NCBI RefSeq assembly: GCF_003268675.1
Contig: NZ_CP029378.1
Span: forward strand, 7,440,001-7,504,000
From: Streptomyces bacillaris
Lineage (GTDB): Bacteria > Actinomycetota > Actinomycetes > Streptomycetales > Streptomycetaceae
Reading direction: 5' to 3'
Length of the DNA: 64,000 bases
Shown: positions 1 to 7,976 of the stretch, piece by piece
Position numbering within the stretch: the first letter of the stretch is position 1
Layout of the letters: every line of letters begins with the position of its first letter
The notes under the pieces: model-generated
Seen by the model: the letters and a program-made list of their open reading frames with translations, nothing else
Database searches by the model: none
What the model was told of the DNA's origin: nothing
Position numbers and translations under genes: made by a program

Positions 1-106
1 GACGGCTTTCTAACACTCGGTCGACCCGGCCGCTGGTCGCGCCGGATACCGGGCGGTACGAAGGTTGAGGCCGGACCGAGGGATGTGCCGGTGAGGAGGT
101 GGGCAG

Positions 107-118
107 GTACACGTGTAC
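107..118. promoter_or_regulatory. 12-bp perfect palindrome, candidate operator
   Basis: GTACACGTGTAC is a perfect palindrome about 40 bases upstream of the first gene's start. It sits where an operator would be expected, but the regulator is unknown. Nothing else is recognisable in positions 1-158. Confidence 0.4.
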
Positions 119-158
119 GAACTCGCACAAGCGGTACGGCAGTCGGCGGTAGAGGGGC

Positions 159-1043
159 GTGTGTGACGTGACGGAACAGAGCGAATGGCGGTTCTCCGAC
201 GACCGGGGGCAGCTGTCCGCGGCACCCCGGCGGCCCGGGCGGGTGCTCGCCTATGCGCAGGCCGGGGCGACGCTGTGGGGCCTCGGCATCCGGCCGCAGG
301 GCATCTTCGGCTCCGACCACGACGGCCCCGACCCCGACCGGGCCAAGACCGGGACGCTCCCGCTGGACGAGGTGGCGTACGTCGGCGCGGGCAGCGCGCT
401 GGACGTTGAGCGACTGCTCGCCGGCAGGCCGGATCTGGTGGTCACCGTGAGCTACGGCGGCGGTCATGTGTACGGGCTGGCGCCGGAGACCGCCAAGCCG
501 CTGGAGGAGCGGGTTCCGGTCGTCGTCATCGATGTGAGCCAGGCCCGCACGTTCACCGAGATCGGTGAACGCTTCGCCGAACTGGCCCGCTCGCTCGGCG
601 CCGAGGGCCGCGCGGACGCGGACGCCGACCTCGACGCCGCCCGGGAGCGGCTGCGGGCGGTCGCCGCCGCGGCGGGCGGGGCCGACGGGCCCCGGGTGGT
701 CGCCTTCTCCCCGGCCGGACCCGACCAGGCGCATGTGGCGCGCCCCAAGATGTGGCCCGAGCTGCGCGTCCTCACCGAGCTGGGCGTCCGCCTGGTGGAG
801 CCGGCCCCGGGCCCCGGGGCCAACTGGTCCACCCTCGGCCGGGCGGAGACCTTCGCGCTCCGCCCCGAGGTGATCCTCACCGACATCCGCGCCCACGCCG
901 CCCCGCTCGACGAACTGCGCGGGGAGGAGCACGGCGCGGTGCCCGTCGTGCCGTGGAACCCGGAGCCGCTGTACGGCCCCCGCGACCACGCCCGCTTCCT
1001 CGGCCTGGTCGCGGACGCGCTGGAGGCGGCCCGGGCGCGGTAG
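159..1043 (+). CDS. ABC-transporter substrate-binding-fold protein lacking a signal peptide
   Basis: The 294-residue product resembles the periplasmic binding protein family of the TroA/FecB/BtuF fold. A first alpha/beta lobe (about residues 25-125) contains VLAYAQAGATLWGLGI and RPDLVVTVSYGGG, and a second lobe (about 170-290) contains RPEVILTDIRAHA. Homologues that bind iron-siderophore or B12 start with a lipoprotein signal. Here the N-terminus (MCDVTEQSEWRFSDDRGQ) is polar, with no lipobox or hydrophobic segment, so the protein is predicted to be cytoplasmic. No permease or ATPase gene lies beside it. The start could be GTG 159 or the in-frame GTG 168. The ligand cannot be told from sequence. 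Confidence 0.7.
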   Translation: MCDVTEQSEWRFSDDRGQLSAAPRRPGRVLAYAQAGATLWGLGIRPQGIFGSDHDGPDPDRAKTGTLPLDEVAYVGAGSALDVERLLAGRPDLVVTVSYGGGHVYGLAPETAKPLEERVPVVVIDVSQARTFTEIGERFAELARSLGAEGRADADADLDAARERLRAVAAAAGGADGPRVVAFSPAGPDQAHVARPKMWPELRVLTELGVRLVEPAPGPGANWSTLGRAETFALRPEVILTDIRAHAAPLDELRGEEHGAVPVVPWNPEPLYGPRDHARFLGLVADALEAARAR

Positions 1044-1049
1044 GCGCGG

Positions 1050-1478
1050 TTACGGAGCCGGTACCAGCCCGTCGGCCACGAGCCCGGCGAGGACCGCCTC
1101 GCCGAGCGCGTGGACGGCGGACTGGGGCCGGACCATCACCGTGAACTCCTTGATCCGGCCGTCCTCGGCGAGGTGGACCAGGTCGATGCCGTGGATCCCC
1201 TTGCCGTTCACGGTGGCCCGGAAGAGGAGGACCGCCGCCGGGGCCTCGGATCCGTCGGCGCTGGTCTGTGCCGTGCCCGCGAACTCCCCGACGTACCGGA
1301 AGTCCTCGAAGGTGCGCAGCAGCACCCCGAAGAGGCCCAGCACCATGGGGCGGCCCTCGAACGGGGTGAACTTCACCGGGCTGTAGAGCCGTATGTCCTC
1401 GGTGAACAGGTCGTCCAGGGCGGCGAGGTCGCGGGTGTCGACGGCTGCGCGGAAGCGGTCCACTGCGGTGGTGGTCAT
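1050..1478 (-). CDS. SnoaL/NTF2-like nuclear transport factor 2 family protein
   Basis: A 142-residue single-domain protein of the SnoaL-like NTF2 fold. The opening helix RFRAAVDTRDLAALDDLFTE and a later beta-rich part (VLLFRATVNGKGIHGIDLVH, then EDGRIKEFTVMVRP) are typical of small ketosteroid-isomerase-like proteins. I place the start at the ATG at 1478 because GAGGGGAC precedes it; an upstream in-frame start at 1505 lies among the TAGTCA repeats. It is divergent from the PadR gene across a short palindrome-rich region and is probably controlled by it. The substrate is unknown. Confidence 0.75.
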   Translation of the reverse strand: MTTTAVDRFRAAVDTRDLAALDDLFTEDIRLYSPVKFTPFEGRPMVLGLFGVLLRTFEDFRYVGEFAGTAQTSADGSEAPAAVLLFRATVNGKGIHGIDLVHLAEDGRIKEFTVMVRPQSAVHALGEAVLAGLVADGLVPAP

Positions 1479-1510
1479 GGCGTCCCCTCGGAGGTGGTCG
1501 GTCATAAAAG

Positions 1511-1548
1511 TGACTAGTCATGAATGTGAGTAGTCATTTTTATGACTA
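1511..1548. promoter_or_regulatory. Clustered TAGTCA palindromes, probable PadR operators
   Basis: Positions 1511-1520 read TGACTAGTCA, a perfect palindrome. Positions 1531-1548 form an inverted repeat of TAGTCAT and ATGACTA around TTTT. A further GTCATAAAAGTGAC lies at 1501-1514. The cluster sits between the divergent NTF2-like and PadR genes, so binding there could control both. That PadR is the binder is inferred from position. Confidence 0.6.
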
Positions 1549-1609
1549 CCATGGTCCTGCGCTCCGGAACAGGGGTGCGGGGGAACGAGTGGGAGAGGGG
1601 GGCGGCCCG

Positions 1610-2164
1610 ATGGCTCTGCGTCATGCCGTACTGGCGGCGCTGCTCGACGAGGAGCTGAGCGGCTACCAGTTGGCCAAGGCGTTCGACATGGGCGTCGCCA
1701 ACTTCTGGCACGCGCAGCCGCAGCAGCTGTACGCCGAGCTGGCCCGGCTGGAGAAGGAGGGGCTGGTCGACGGGCGCGAGGTCGTCCAGGACGCCCGGCC
1801 CAACAAACGGCTGTTCCGGGTCACCGCCGACGGGCTGGCCGAGCTGGAGCGGTTCGCTGCGGAGAGCGCCAAGCCCTCGTTCATCCGGGACGACCTGCTC
1901 GTCAAGGTGCAGGCGGCCGACCATCTCGACGCCGGTGAGCTGATCGCCCGGCTCGCCGAGCGGGCGGAGTTCGCCGAGGCCAAGGCCGCGCAGTTCGTGG
2001 CGCTGCTGAAGGGGATGCGCGGCGGGCGGACGGAGGCGGAGTTCCTGCGGTACGGGGAGCGGATCGGGCCCTATCTGACCTGCCGACGCGGGCTCGCCTT
2101 CGAGCGCGCCAACCGGGACTGGTGCCGGGAGGTGATCGACGTCCTGCGGGCGCGGTCCGCCTGA
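1610..2164 (+). CDS. PadR family transcriptional regulator
   Basis: A 184-residue protein. The N-terminal winged helix (MALRHAVLAALLDEELSGYQ, then LYAELARLEKEGLV and RLFRVTADGLAEL) is the PadR signature. A helical C-terminal half with LLVKVQAADHLDAGELI and LAFERANRDWCREVIDVL matches the Vir/PadR dimerisation region. The ATG at 1610 is preceded by a purine-rich GGGAGAGGGG ribosome site and begins the conserved domain exactly; an in-frame ATG at 1520 would add about 30 unconserved residues and lies in the operator cluster. It probably represses itself and the divergent NTF2-like gene. Confidence 0.85.
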   Translation: MALRHAVLAALLDEELSGYQLAKAFDMGVANFWHAQPQQLYAELARLEKEGLVDGREVVQDARPNKRLFRVTADGLAELERFAAESAKPSFIRDDLLVKVQAADHLDAGELIARLAERAEFAEAKAAQFVALLKGMRGGRTEAEFLRYGERIGPYLTCRRGLAFERANRDWCREVIDVLRARSA

Positions 2165-2202
2165 GGAGGGTCCGTGCGGCCTGAGGGGGTCCGCGCAACT
2201 CT

Positions 2203-2231
2203 CCAAAAGATATTCTGCAAAAATACTTTGG
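2203..2231. promoter_or_regulatory. Imperfect inverted repeat, candidate ArsR-type operator
   Basis: CCAAAAGATATT at 2203-2214 is mirrored by AATACTTTGG at 2222-2231, an unusually AT-rich patch in this genome 32 bases before the regulator's ATG. It fits an autoregulatory operator and promoter for the regulator-exporter pair downstream. Confidence 0.5.
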
Positions 2232-2262
2232 GAAAGTGGCCGGGCCGCTCTACGCTGCTGCC

Positions 2263-2949
2263 ATGACCAGCGAACCCAGCCGCCGCGTCCTCGATCCCGA
2301 GCGCGACGGAGCCGCCTTCAAGGCCCTCACCCACCCGCTGCGGATCGAGCTGCTCGGCCTGCTGCGGCAGCACGGCCCGGCCACCGCCAGCGAGCTGGCC
2401 GCGCGCACGGGCGAGTCCTCCGCCTCCACCAGCTACCACCTGCGGGTCCTGGCCAAATACGGGTTCGTCGCCGAGGCCGAGCACCGCGACGGCCGCGAGC
2501 GCCGCTGGAAGTCCGTGCACGCCCTCACCTCGTTTAGCAACGAGGCCATGCACCGCGCCCCCGGCGGCCGGGCCGCGCTCAGCGCACTCCGCCGCCGCCA
2601 GCTCGAGCACCTGGAGCGCTCGCTGGGTCGGCACGAGGCGGATCTGGAGAGCGGCCGGCTCGACAGCGCCTGGCAGGAGCCGTCGGGCCTGAGCGACAGC
2701 CTGCCCCGGCTGACCCCCGAGTCGCTGACCGAGCTGTGGGAGGCGCTGGCCGCCAAGACGGCCGAACTGGCCGCCCGTGACGCGGACGACCCCCGCGCCG
2801 AGCAGGTCGTGGTCTTCACGGCGGGGCTCCCACTGGCGCCGGAACCGCCCGTGGCCTCCGCCGGGTCCGCGGCCACCGAGGGGTCCGCCCACACCAGCGA
2901 GAACGCCCCCGCTGACGGGAACGCCCCCGCCGACGGGCGCGCCTCATGA
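2263..2949 (+). CDS. ArsR-fold winged-helix transcriptional regulator
   Basis: A 228-residue protein with an N-terminal ArsR/HTH_20 winged helix. FKALTHPLRIELLGLLRQHG is followed by the recognition helix SSASTSYHLRVLAKYGFV and the wing DGRERRWKSVH. There are no clustered metal-binding cysteines, so a metal sensor is unlikely. A long helical middle is followed by a low-complexity Ala/Gly/Pro tail ending near ADGNAPADGRAS. The ATG at 2263 begins just before the conserved domain, whereas the in-frame GTG at 2236 is adjacent to the operator. The stop overlaps the next ATG by 4 bp, so regulator and MFS exporter are translationally coupled. Confidence 0.8.
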   Translation: MTSEPSRRVLDPERDGAAFKALTHPLRIELLGLLRQHGPATASELAARTGESSASTSYHLRVLAKYGFVAEAEHRDGRERRWKSVHALTSFSNEAMHRAPGGRAALSALRRRQLEHLERSLGRHEADLESGRLDSAWQEPSGLSDSLPRLTPESLTELWEALAAKTAELAARDADDPRAEQVVVFTAGLPLAPEPPVASAGSAATEGSAHTSENAPADGNAPADGRAS

Positions 2950-4331
2950 GCGGGACGGCCGGAGCCCCCGGCGCCCCGATACCGCCACCGCCCGCCGCCC
3001 GGCGACTGGACCCGCTGACCGCGCGCCGCCGGTTCGTCACGGTCTCCTTCCTCTTCTGGCTCCCCATCGGCATGTCCATCGCGACCGGGGTGCTCCTCTT
3101 CACCGACCGGGGCATGGGCCTCGCCGCCGTCGCGGGCTTCTTCGCCGTGCACTCGCTCACCGCCGCCGCGATGGAGCTGCCCACCGGAGGCCTCTCCGAC
3201 GTCATCGGGCGGCGCGCCGTCCTCGCTACCGCCGGGCTGCTCAACGTGGCCGCCTTCACCCTCTTCGGCCTCGCCTCCGCCGCCTGGGCCATCGCGCTCG
3301 GCATGGCCCTCATGGGGTGCGCCCGTGCCCTGTCCAGCGGGCCCGCCGAGGCCTGGTACGTCGACACCGTCCACGCCCACGCGGGACCCGCCGCCGACCT
3401 CCGTACGGGGCTGGCGCGCGGCAGCTCCGCCACCTCGGCCGCCCTCGCGCTCGGCACCCTGCTCGGCGGCGGGCTGCCCTGGCTGCTCGGCCGCGTCCCC
3501 GGCGCGGGGGAGTGGCTCACCGGGGCGACCGGCGGCCACGTCATCCTGCTCTCCGTGCCCGCGCTCCTCGGAGCCCTGGTCGAAGTCGGCTTCGTCCTCT
3601 ACGTGGTGAGTGCCCTGCCCGAACCGCCCCGGCCCCGGGCCACCCTGCGCGGGGTCCTGGGCGGGGTGCCCGCCGCGATCGGGGCCGGGCTCCGGCTCGG
3701 CGGCCGGGACGCCGTGATCCGGCCGCTCCTGCTGACCGCAGGCACCACCGGGGCCGGACTGGCGGTGCTCGAACTCCTCACCCCGGGCCGGGCCGCCGCC
3801 CTCACGGGTACGGCCGAGTCCGGCGCCGTGGTCTTCGCCGGGCTGGCCTGTGCGGGGTTCTTCTGTGCCGCCCTCGGCAGCCAACTGGCGCCGCTCGCCG
3901 CCCGGTCGACCGGCAGCAGTGGGCGCGCGGTGCTGGCGGGCCGGGGCGTGGTGGTGCTGGGGCTCGTCCTGCTGGGTGCCTCCGCGTCCTCGACGAGCGC
4001 CCTCGCCACGGCGGCCGCCGGCACCGGCTTCGGGCTGGCGTACCTGGGGCTGGGCATCGCGGCCCCCAACGCCAACGATCTGCTGCACCGCCGGGTCGAC
4101 GCCTCGGGCCGGGCCACCGCGCTCTCCGTCCAGTCGCTGGCCCTGCAACTGGTCGCCGCCGGTGCGGGGATCGCCTTCGGCCTGCTGCCGCTCGGGCCGC
4201 TGCCCTGGCTGCTGGCCGCCGCCGTCGTGCTCGCCGGGGCGCTGCTCTGGGTGCGCCGGACCGCAGGGAACCCGGAGGAGCGGCTGCCCTCCCCGCTGCC
4301 CGTTGTGGCCGGATCGGCGTCCGAACGGTGA
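2946..4331 (+). CDS. MFS transporter, probable drug or metabolite exporter
   Basis: A 461-residue integral membrane protein with about 12 hydrophobic segments. The signature between helices 2 and 3 is visible as GGLSDVIGRRAVLATAG. A proline-rich cytoplasmic N-terminus precedes the first helix (FVTVSFLFWLPIGMSIATGV). It overlaps the upstream regulator by 4 bp, the classic arrangement of a substrate-sensing repressor and its exporter. The substrate cannot be assigned. Confidence 0.85.
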   Translation: MSGTAGAPGAPIPPPPAARRLDPLTARRRFVTVSFLFWLPIGMSIATGVLLFTDRGMGLAAVAGFFAVHSLTAAAMELPTGGLSDVIGRRAVLATAGLLNVAAFTLFGLASAAWAIALGMALMGCARALSSGPAEAWYVDTVHAHAGPAADLRTGLARGSSATSAALALGTLLGGGLPWLLGRVPGAGEWLTGATGGHVILLSVPALLGALVEVGFVLYVVSALPEPPRPRATLRGVLGGVPAAIGAGLRLGGRDAVIRPLLLTAGTTGAGLAVLELLTPGRAAALTGTAESGAVVFAGLACAGFFCAALGSQLAPLAARSTGSSGRAVLAGRGVVVLGLVLLGASASSTSALATAAAGTGFGLAYLGLGIAAPNANDLLHRRVDASGRATALSVQSLALQLVAAGAGIAFGLLPLGPLPWLLAAAVVLAGALLWVRRTAGNPEERLPSPLPVVAGSASER

Positions 4332-4490
4332 CCGGCCGGTGCCCGATCGCCCGGGCGGCTTCCGCCGGAGGGGCACGATCGGGCTGAATGGGCGGAGACC
4401 GCACCGGTCACCCGCACCGGTACGGAGACGGCGGAAGACCGGTCCATCCGTCGCCACCCCACGTCACAGCAGCTGAGGAGATCCACCCCC

Positions 4491-5438
4491 ATGCTCGACC
4501 ACAGCGACCTGCTGGTCGTCGGCGAATGCGTCGCCGACATCGTCCGGCTGCCGGACGAGGAGGACCGGGTCCACCCTGGCGGCAGCCCCGCCAACGTCGC
4601 GTACGGCCTCGCCCGGCTCGGCCACCGGGCCACCCTCCTCACCCAGCTCGGCCCCGACGCGAACGGGCGGCTCATCCGGGACCACCTGACCTCCGCCGGA
4701 GTCACGGTCCGCACCGACGGGGCGCCCGCCCGCACCCCGTCGGCCGCCGTCACCCTGGACGCGGCCGGGCAGGCCTCGTACGCCTTCGACGTCTCCTGGA
4801 CCCTCGCCCCGGTCGCCGTGGACCCGGCCCCGGGCCATGTGCACACGGGGTCGATCGGAGCGGTGGTGGGGCCGGGGGCGGACACGGTCCTGGAGATCGT
4901 GCGGGCCGCCCGCGCCACGGCGACCGTCAGCTACGACCCCAACGTGCGGCCCGCCCTCATGGGGGAGCGCGCCGAGGCCGTGCGGCGGGTCGAGGAGTGC
5001 GTCGGGCTGAGCGACCTGGTCAAGGCGAGCGACGAGGACCTGGCCTGGCTCTACCCGGGGGAGGAGCCGGAGAAGGTGGCCGCCCGCTGGCTGGAGCACG
5101 GGCCCGCCGCCGTGCTGGTGACCCGGGGCGGCGACGGGGCCCTCGCCGTGCTGCCCGGCGGGCCGTTCACGGTGGCCGCCGCACGGGCGGAGGTGGTGGA
5201 CACCGTGGGCGCGGGCGACGCGTTCATGTCGGGCACCCTCCACGCGCTGGCCGCGCACGGCCTCCTCGGCGCCGGAGCACGGGAGCGGCTGCGCACGGTG
5301 GACCGGGCCACCCTCACCGACGTACTGCGCCACGCGGTCGCCTCCGCGGCCGTCACCGTCTCCCGGGCCGGTGCCAACCCGCCCGACGCGGCGGAGCTGA
5401 GGGAGGCGCTCGACGCGCAGGGAGGCGCCCGACCGTAA
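4491..5438 (+). CDS. PfkB family carbohydrate kinase (fructokinase-like)
   Basis: A 315-residue ribokinase-fold sugar kinase. The N-terminal PfkB signature GGSPANVAYGLARLG (about residues 27-41) contacts the sugar. The C-terminal signature DTVGAGDAFMSG (about 240-251) contains the catalytic Asp and the anion hole. VKASDEDLAWL and VTRGGDGALAVL are typical of fructokinases. The ATG has a good ribosome site (GAGGAG) at 4473-4478. It stands alone between an MFS gene and the ketoacyl synthase locus. Fructose or a related ketose is the likely substrate. Confidence 0.88.
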   Translation: MLDHSDLLVVGECVADIVRLPDEEDRVHPGGSPANVAYGLARLGHRATLLTQLGPDANGRLIRDHLTSAGVTVRTDGAPARTPSAAVTLDAAGQASYAFDVSWTLAPVAVDPAPGHVHTGSIGAVVGPGADTVLEIVRAARATATVSYDPNVRPALMGERAEAVRRVEECVGLSDLVKASDEDLAWLYPGEEPEKVAARWLEHGPAAVLVTRGGDGALAVLPGGPFTVAAARAEVVDTVGAGDAFMSGTLHALAAHGLLGAGARERLRTVDRATLTDVLRHAVASAAVTVSRAGANPPDAAELREALDAQGGARP

Positions 5439-5518
5439 CTGACAGACCGTCATGACCCGTTCGGCCCAGTCGAACGCATCCTCGCCAGGCGCCCCGCCGT
5501 TCGTCAACCGGCCGCAGT

Positions 5519-6661
5519 ATGACAACGGGATCGGGGCAGCGGGTGACGGGAAGACGAGCAGCAGGCAGCGGGGCGGGGCCGCGGGGACGCGAGCGCGCCT
5601 TAGCGACCGGGAGTGGACGCACGGCCGTACTGGAGGGCGTGGCGGGCTGGGTGCCGGGGGAGCCGGTCCCCAACGAACTGCTCCCGGCCGGCTGGGGCGT
5701 CGACGACGCCTGGGTGCGTCGGCGCACCGGCATCGGCAGCAGGCACCGCGCCGGACCCGGGGCCGCCACCGGTGACCTCGCCTACGAGGCGGCCTCCCGG
5801 CTCCTCGCGGGCGCCCCGGCGGCCGGGCCCGTCGACGCGGTGGTCCTCGCCACCGCCACCCCAGACCACCTCTGCCCCGGCACCGCCCCCGCCCTCGCGG
5901 CCCGACTCGGGCTCGGCACCGTACCGGCGCTGGACATCGCCGCCGTGTGCAGCGGTTTCGTCTACGGGCTCGCCCTCTGCCACGGGCTCATCGCCTCCGG
6001 GCTGTACGGGCGCGTCCTGCTGGTCGGCGCCGATGTCTACTCGACCTGGCTCGACCCGGAGGATCGTTCCGCCGGAGTCGTCTTCGGCGACGGGGCGGGC
6101 GCGGCCCTGGTGGCGGCGGGGCAGGCCGGTGACCCCGGTGAACTGCTCGCCTTCGACCTGGGCAGCGACGGCACGGGCTACGAGCTGATCACCGTCCCCG
6201 GCGGCGGTGCCCGCGCCCGCGCGAGCGGGAAGCCGCCCGCGCTGCCGGACGCGTACTTCCGGATGCAGGGCTCCACCGTCTACCAGCACGCCGTCGAGCG
6301 CATGACCGGCTCCTGCCGGACGCTGCTGGAGCGGGTGGGCTGGGACCCGGCCGAGGTCGACCGCTTCGTGCCGCACCAGGCCAACGCCCGCATCCTGCGG
6401 GCCGTCGCGGACCGGGTCGGGATCGGACCGCAGCGCTGCGTCACCCATCTGGAGCGGGTCGGCAACACCGGCGCCGCCTCCATCCCCCTCGCCCTGGCCG
6501 ACGCGGCGGGCCGGGGGGTGCTCCGGGGCGGCGACCGGGTGCTGCTCACCGCGTTCGGGGGCGGCTTGACCTGGGGCTCGGCCGCACTCCGCTGGCCGGG
6601 AACCCCGCAGACCGATTCGACGATTTCTACGGAAGGAACACAGCATGTCGCAGTCCGCTGA
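5519..6661 (+). CDS. 3-oxoacyl-ACP synthase III family protein (FabH-like)
   Basis: A 380-residue thiolase-fold enzyme of the KAS III family. The full catalytic triad is visible: Cys in DIAAVCSGFVYGLAL, His in FVPHQANARI and Asn in RVGNTGAASIPLALADA. FabH enzymes start acyl chains by condensing an acyl-CoA with malonyl-ACP. The first 40 residues or so are Arg/Gly-rich and unconserved, so the true start may lie inside; ATG 5519 is the only ATG ahead of the conserved TAVLEGVAGWVPG. The 3' end overlaps the next ketoacyl synthase by 17 bp. The rest of the locus suggests it primes a dedicated pathway rather than bulk fatty acid synthesis. Confidence 0.87.
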   Translation: MTTGSGQRVTGRRAAGSGAGPRGRERALATGSGRTAVLEGVAGWVPGEPVPNELLPAGWGVDDAWVRRRTGIGSRHRAGPGAATGDLAYEAASRLLAGAPAAGPVDAVVLATATPDHLCPGTAPALAARLGLGTVPALDIAAVCSGFVYGLALCHGLIASGLYGRVLLVGADVYSTWLDPEDRSAGVVFGDGAGAALVAAGQAGDPGELLAFDLGSDGTGYELITVPGGGARARASGKPPALPDAYFRMQGSTVYQHAVERMTGSCRTLLERVGWDPAEVDRFVPHQANARILRAVADRVGIGPQRCVTHLERVGNTGAASIPLALADAAGRGVLRGGDRVLLTAFGGGLTWGSAALRWPGTPQTDSTISTEGTQHVAVR

Positions 6662-7901
6662 TCAGGGCACCGGAGCCGGATCCGGAACCGCCGTCGCGGT
6701 GACGGGCGTCGGCCTGGTGACACCCGCAGGGGCTGACGAGCACAGCTTCTGGGAGGGGCTGTGCGCCGGGCACTCCACCGCCCGCCGCCGGCCCGAACTG
6801 GCCGGTCTCCCGGTCGACTTCGCCTGCGCGGCCGACGGCATCGACCTCGATGCGGCGGTCGGCGGCCGCTCGGTGTGGCGGATGGCCCGCTTCGTGAAAC
6901 TGGCCGTCGTCGCGGCCCGGCAGGCCGTCGCGGACGCCGGGCTCGACCCCGCGGTGTGGGACGGCGGGCGGGTCGGCGTGGTGCTGGGCGTCGGCGTCGG
7001 GGGCGTCTCCGTCCTCGTCGACAACGCCGCCAAACTGGCCGCCTCGGGGCCCGACGCGGTGTCCCCGCTGCTCGTCCCGATGATGATCCCCAACGCGGCG
7101 GCGGGCGAGGTCGCCATCGCGCTGAAGGCGGGCGGCCCCTCCCTCGCCCCCGCCACCGCCTGCGCCTCCGGGGCCACCGCCGTCGCCGTCGCCCGGGATC
7201 TGCTGCTCGGCGGGAGCTGCGACGTCGTGGTGGCGGGCGGCTCCGAGTCGGTGCTGACCCCGCTGGTGGTGACCGCGTTCGCACGGATGGGCGCGCTCTC
7301 CACCCGTACCGACGATCCGGCGGGCGCGTCACGGCCGTTCGCCGCCGACCGGGACGGGTTCGTGATCGGCGAGGGCGCCGCCATGCTCGTCCTGGAGCGG
7401 GCGGAGGCGGCCCGCGCCCGGGGCGTACGGGCCCGCGCCCTGCTCACCGGCGCCGGGTCCAGCACCGACGCCCACCACCCCACGGCCCCGGCCCCCGACG
7501 GGCGCGGCGCCGAACGCGCGGTGCGGGCGGCCCTCGACCAGTCGGGGTGGACGGCCTGCGAGGTCGACCACATCAACGCCCACGGCACCTCCACCCCCCT
7601 CAACGACGCCATGGAGACCAACCTCATCTCCCGGCTCTTCCCGCACCGCCCGCCCGTCACCGCGTCCAAGGGCGTCATCGGGCACACCCTCGCGGCGGCG
7701 GGCGCGATCGAGGCGGTGGCCACCGTCCTGACGCTGGAACGTTCGCTCGTCCCGCCGATCGCCAACCTGGACTCCCTCCCCGACGCCTTCCCGCTCGACT
7801 GCGTGGTGAAGGAGCCCCGCCACCAGCGGGTCGAACGCGCGGTTAGCCACTCCTTCGGCTTCGGCGGTCACAACGTGGCGCTCGCCTTCCAACGCGCCTG
7901 A
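6645..7901 (+). CDS. Beta-ketoacyl-ACP synthase II family (FabF-like)
   Basis: A 418-residue condensing enzyme. The Cys-His-His triad is complete: Cys in ATACASGATAVAV, His in HINAHGTSTPLND and His in KGVIGHTLAAAGAIEA. It ends with the family hallmark SHSFGFGGHNVAL. It is clearly paralogous to the synthase at 10466-11706, sharing VDFAC, GIDLD and AVGGRS near the N-terminus. Since both copies keep all catalytic residues, neither looks like a chain-length-factor partner. GGAAGGAACA precedes the ATG. It is probably co-transcribed with the KAS III gene and followed by a terminator-like hairpin. Confidence 0.88.
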   Translation: MSQSADQGTGAGSGTAVAVTGVGLVTPAGADEHSFWEGLCAGHSTARRRPELAGLPVDFACAADGIDLDAAVGGRSVWRMARFVKLAVVAARQAVADAGLDPAVWDGGRVGVVLGVGVGGVSVLVDNAAKLAASGPDAVSPLLVPMMIPNAAAGEVAIALKAGGPSLAPATACASGATAVAVARDLLLGGSCDVVVAGGSESVLTPLVVTAFARMGALSTRTDDPAGASRPFAADRDGFVIGEGAAMLVLERAEAARARGVRARALLTGAGSSTDAHHPTAPAPDGRGAERAVRAALDQSGWTACEVDHINAHGTSTPLNDAMETNLISRLFPHRPPVTASKGVIGHTLAAAGAIEAVATVLTLERSLVPPIANLDSLPDAFPLDCVVKEPRHQRVERAVSHSFGFGGHNVALAFQRA

Positions 7902-7918
7902 CCCGAAAGGGCCGTTCG

Positions 7919-7947
7919 GGAACGGCGAGGGGTGTCCTCGCCGTTCC
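7919..7947 (+). terminator. Strong hairpin, probable intrinsic terminator
   Basis: GGAACGGCGAGG (7919-7930) and CCTCGCCGTTCC (7936-7947) are perfect 12-bp arms around a 5-base loop, 18 bases after the synthase stop and followed by TTGATCGTTACT. It separates the first two genes of the locus from the flavoprotein and rules out a GTG start at 7932. Confidence 0.7.
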
Positions 7948-7976
7948 TTGATCGTTACTCTGTCGTGACCGTATTC

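Noticed and set aside
7932..7976. GTG start for the flavoprotein at 7932
   Set aside because: It lies inside the loop and arm of a perfect terminator hairpin; ATG 7977 is more plausible.
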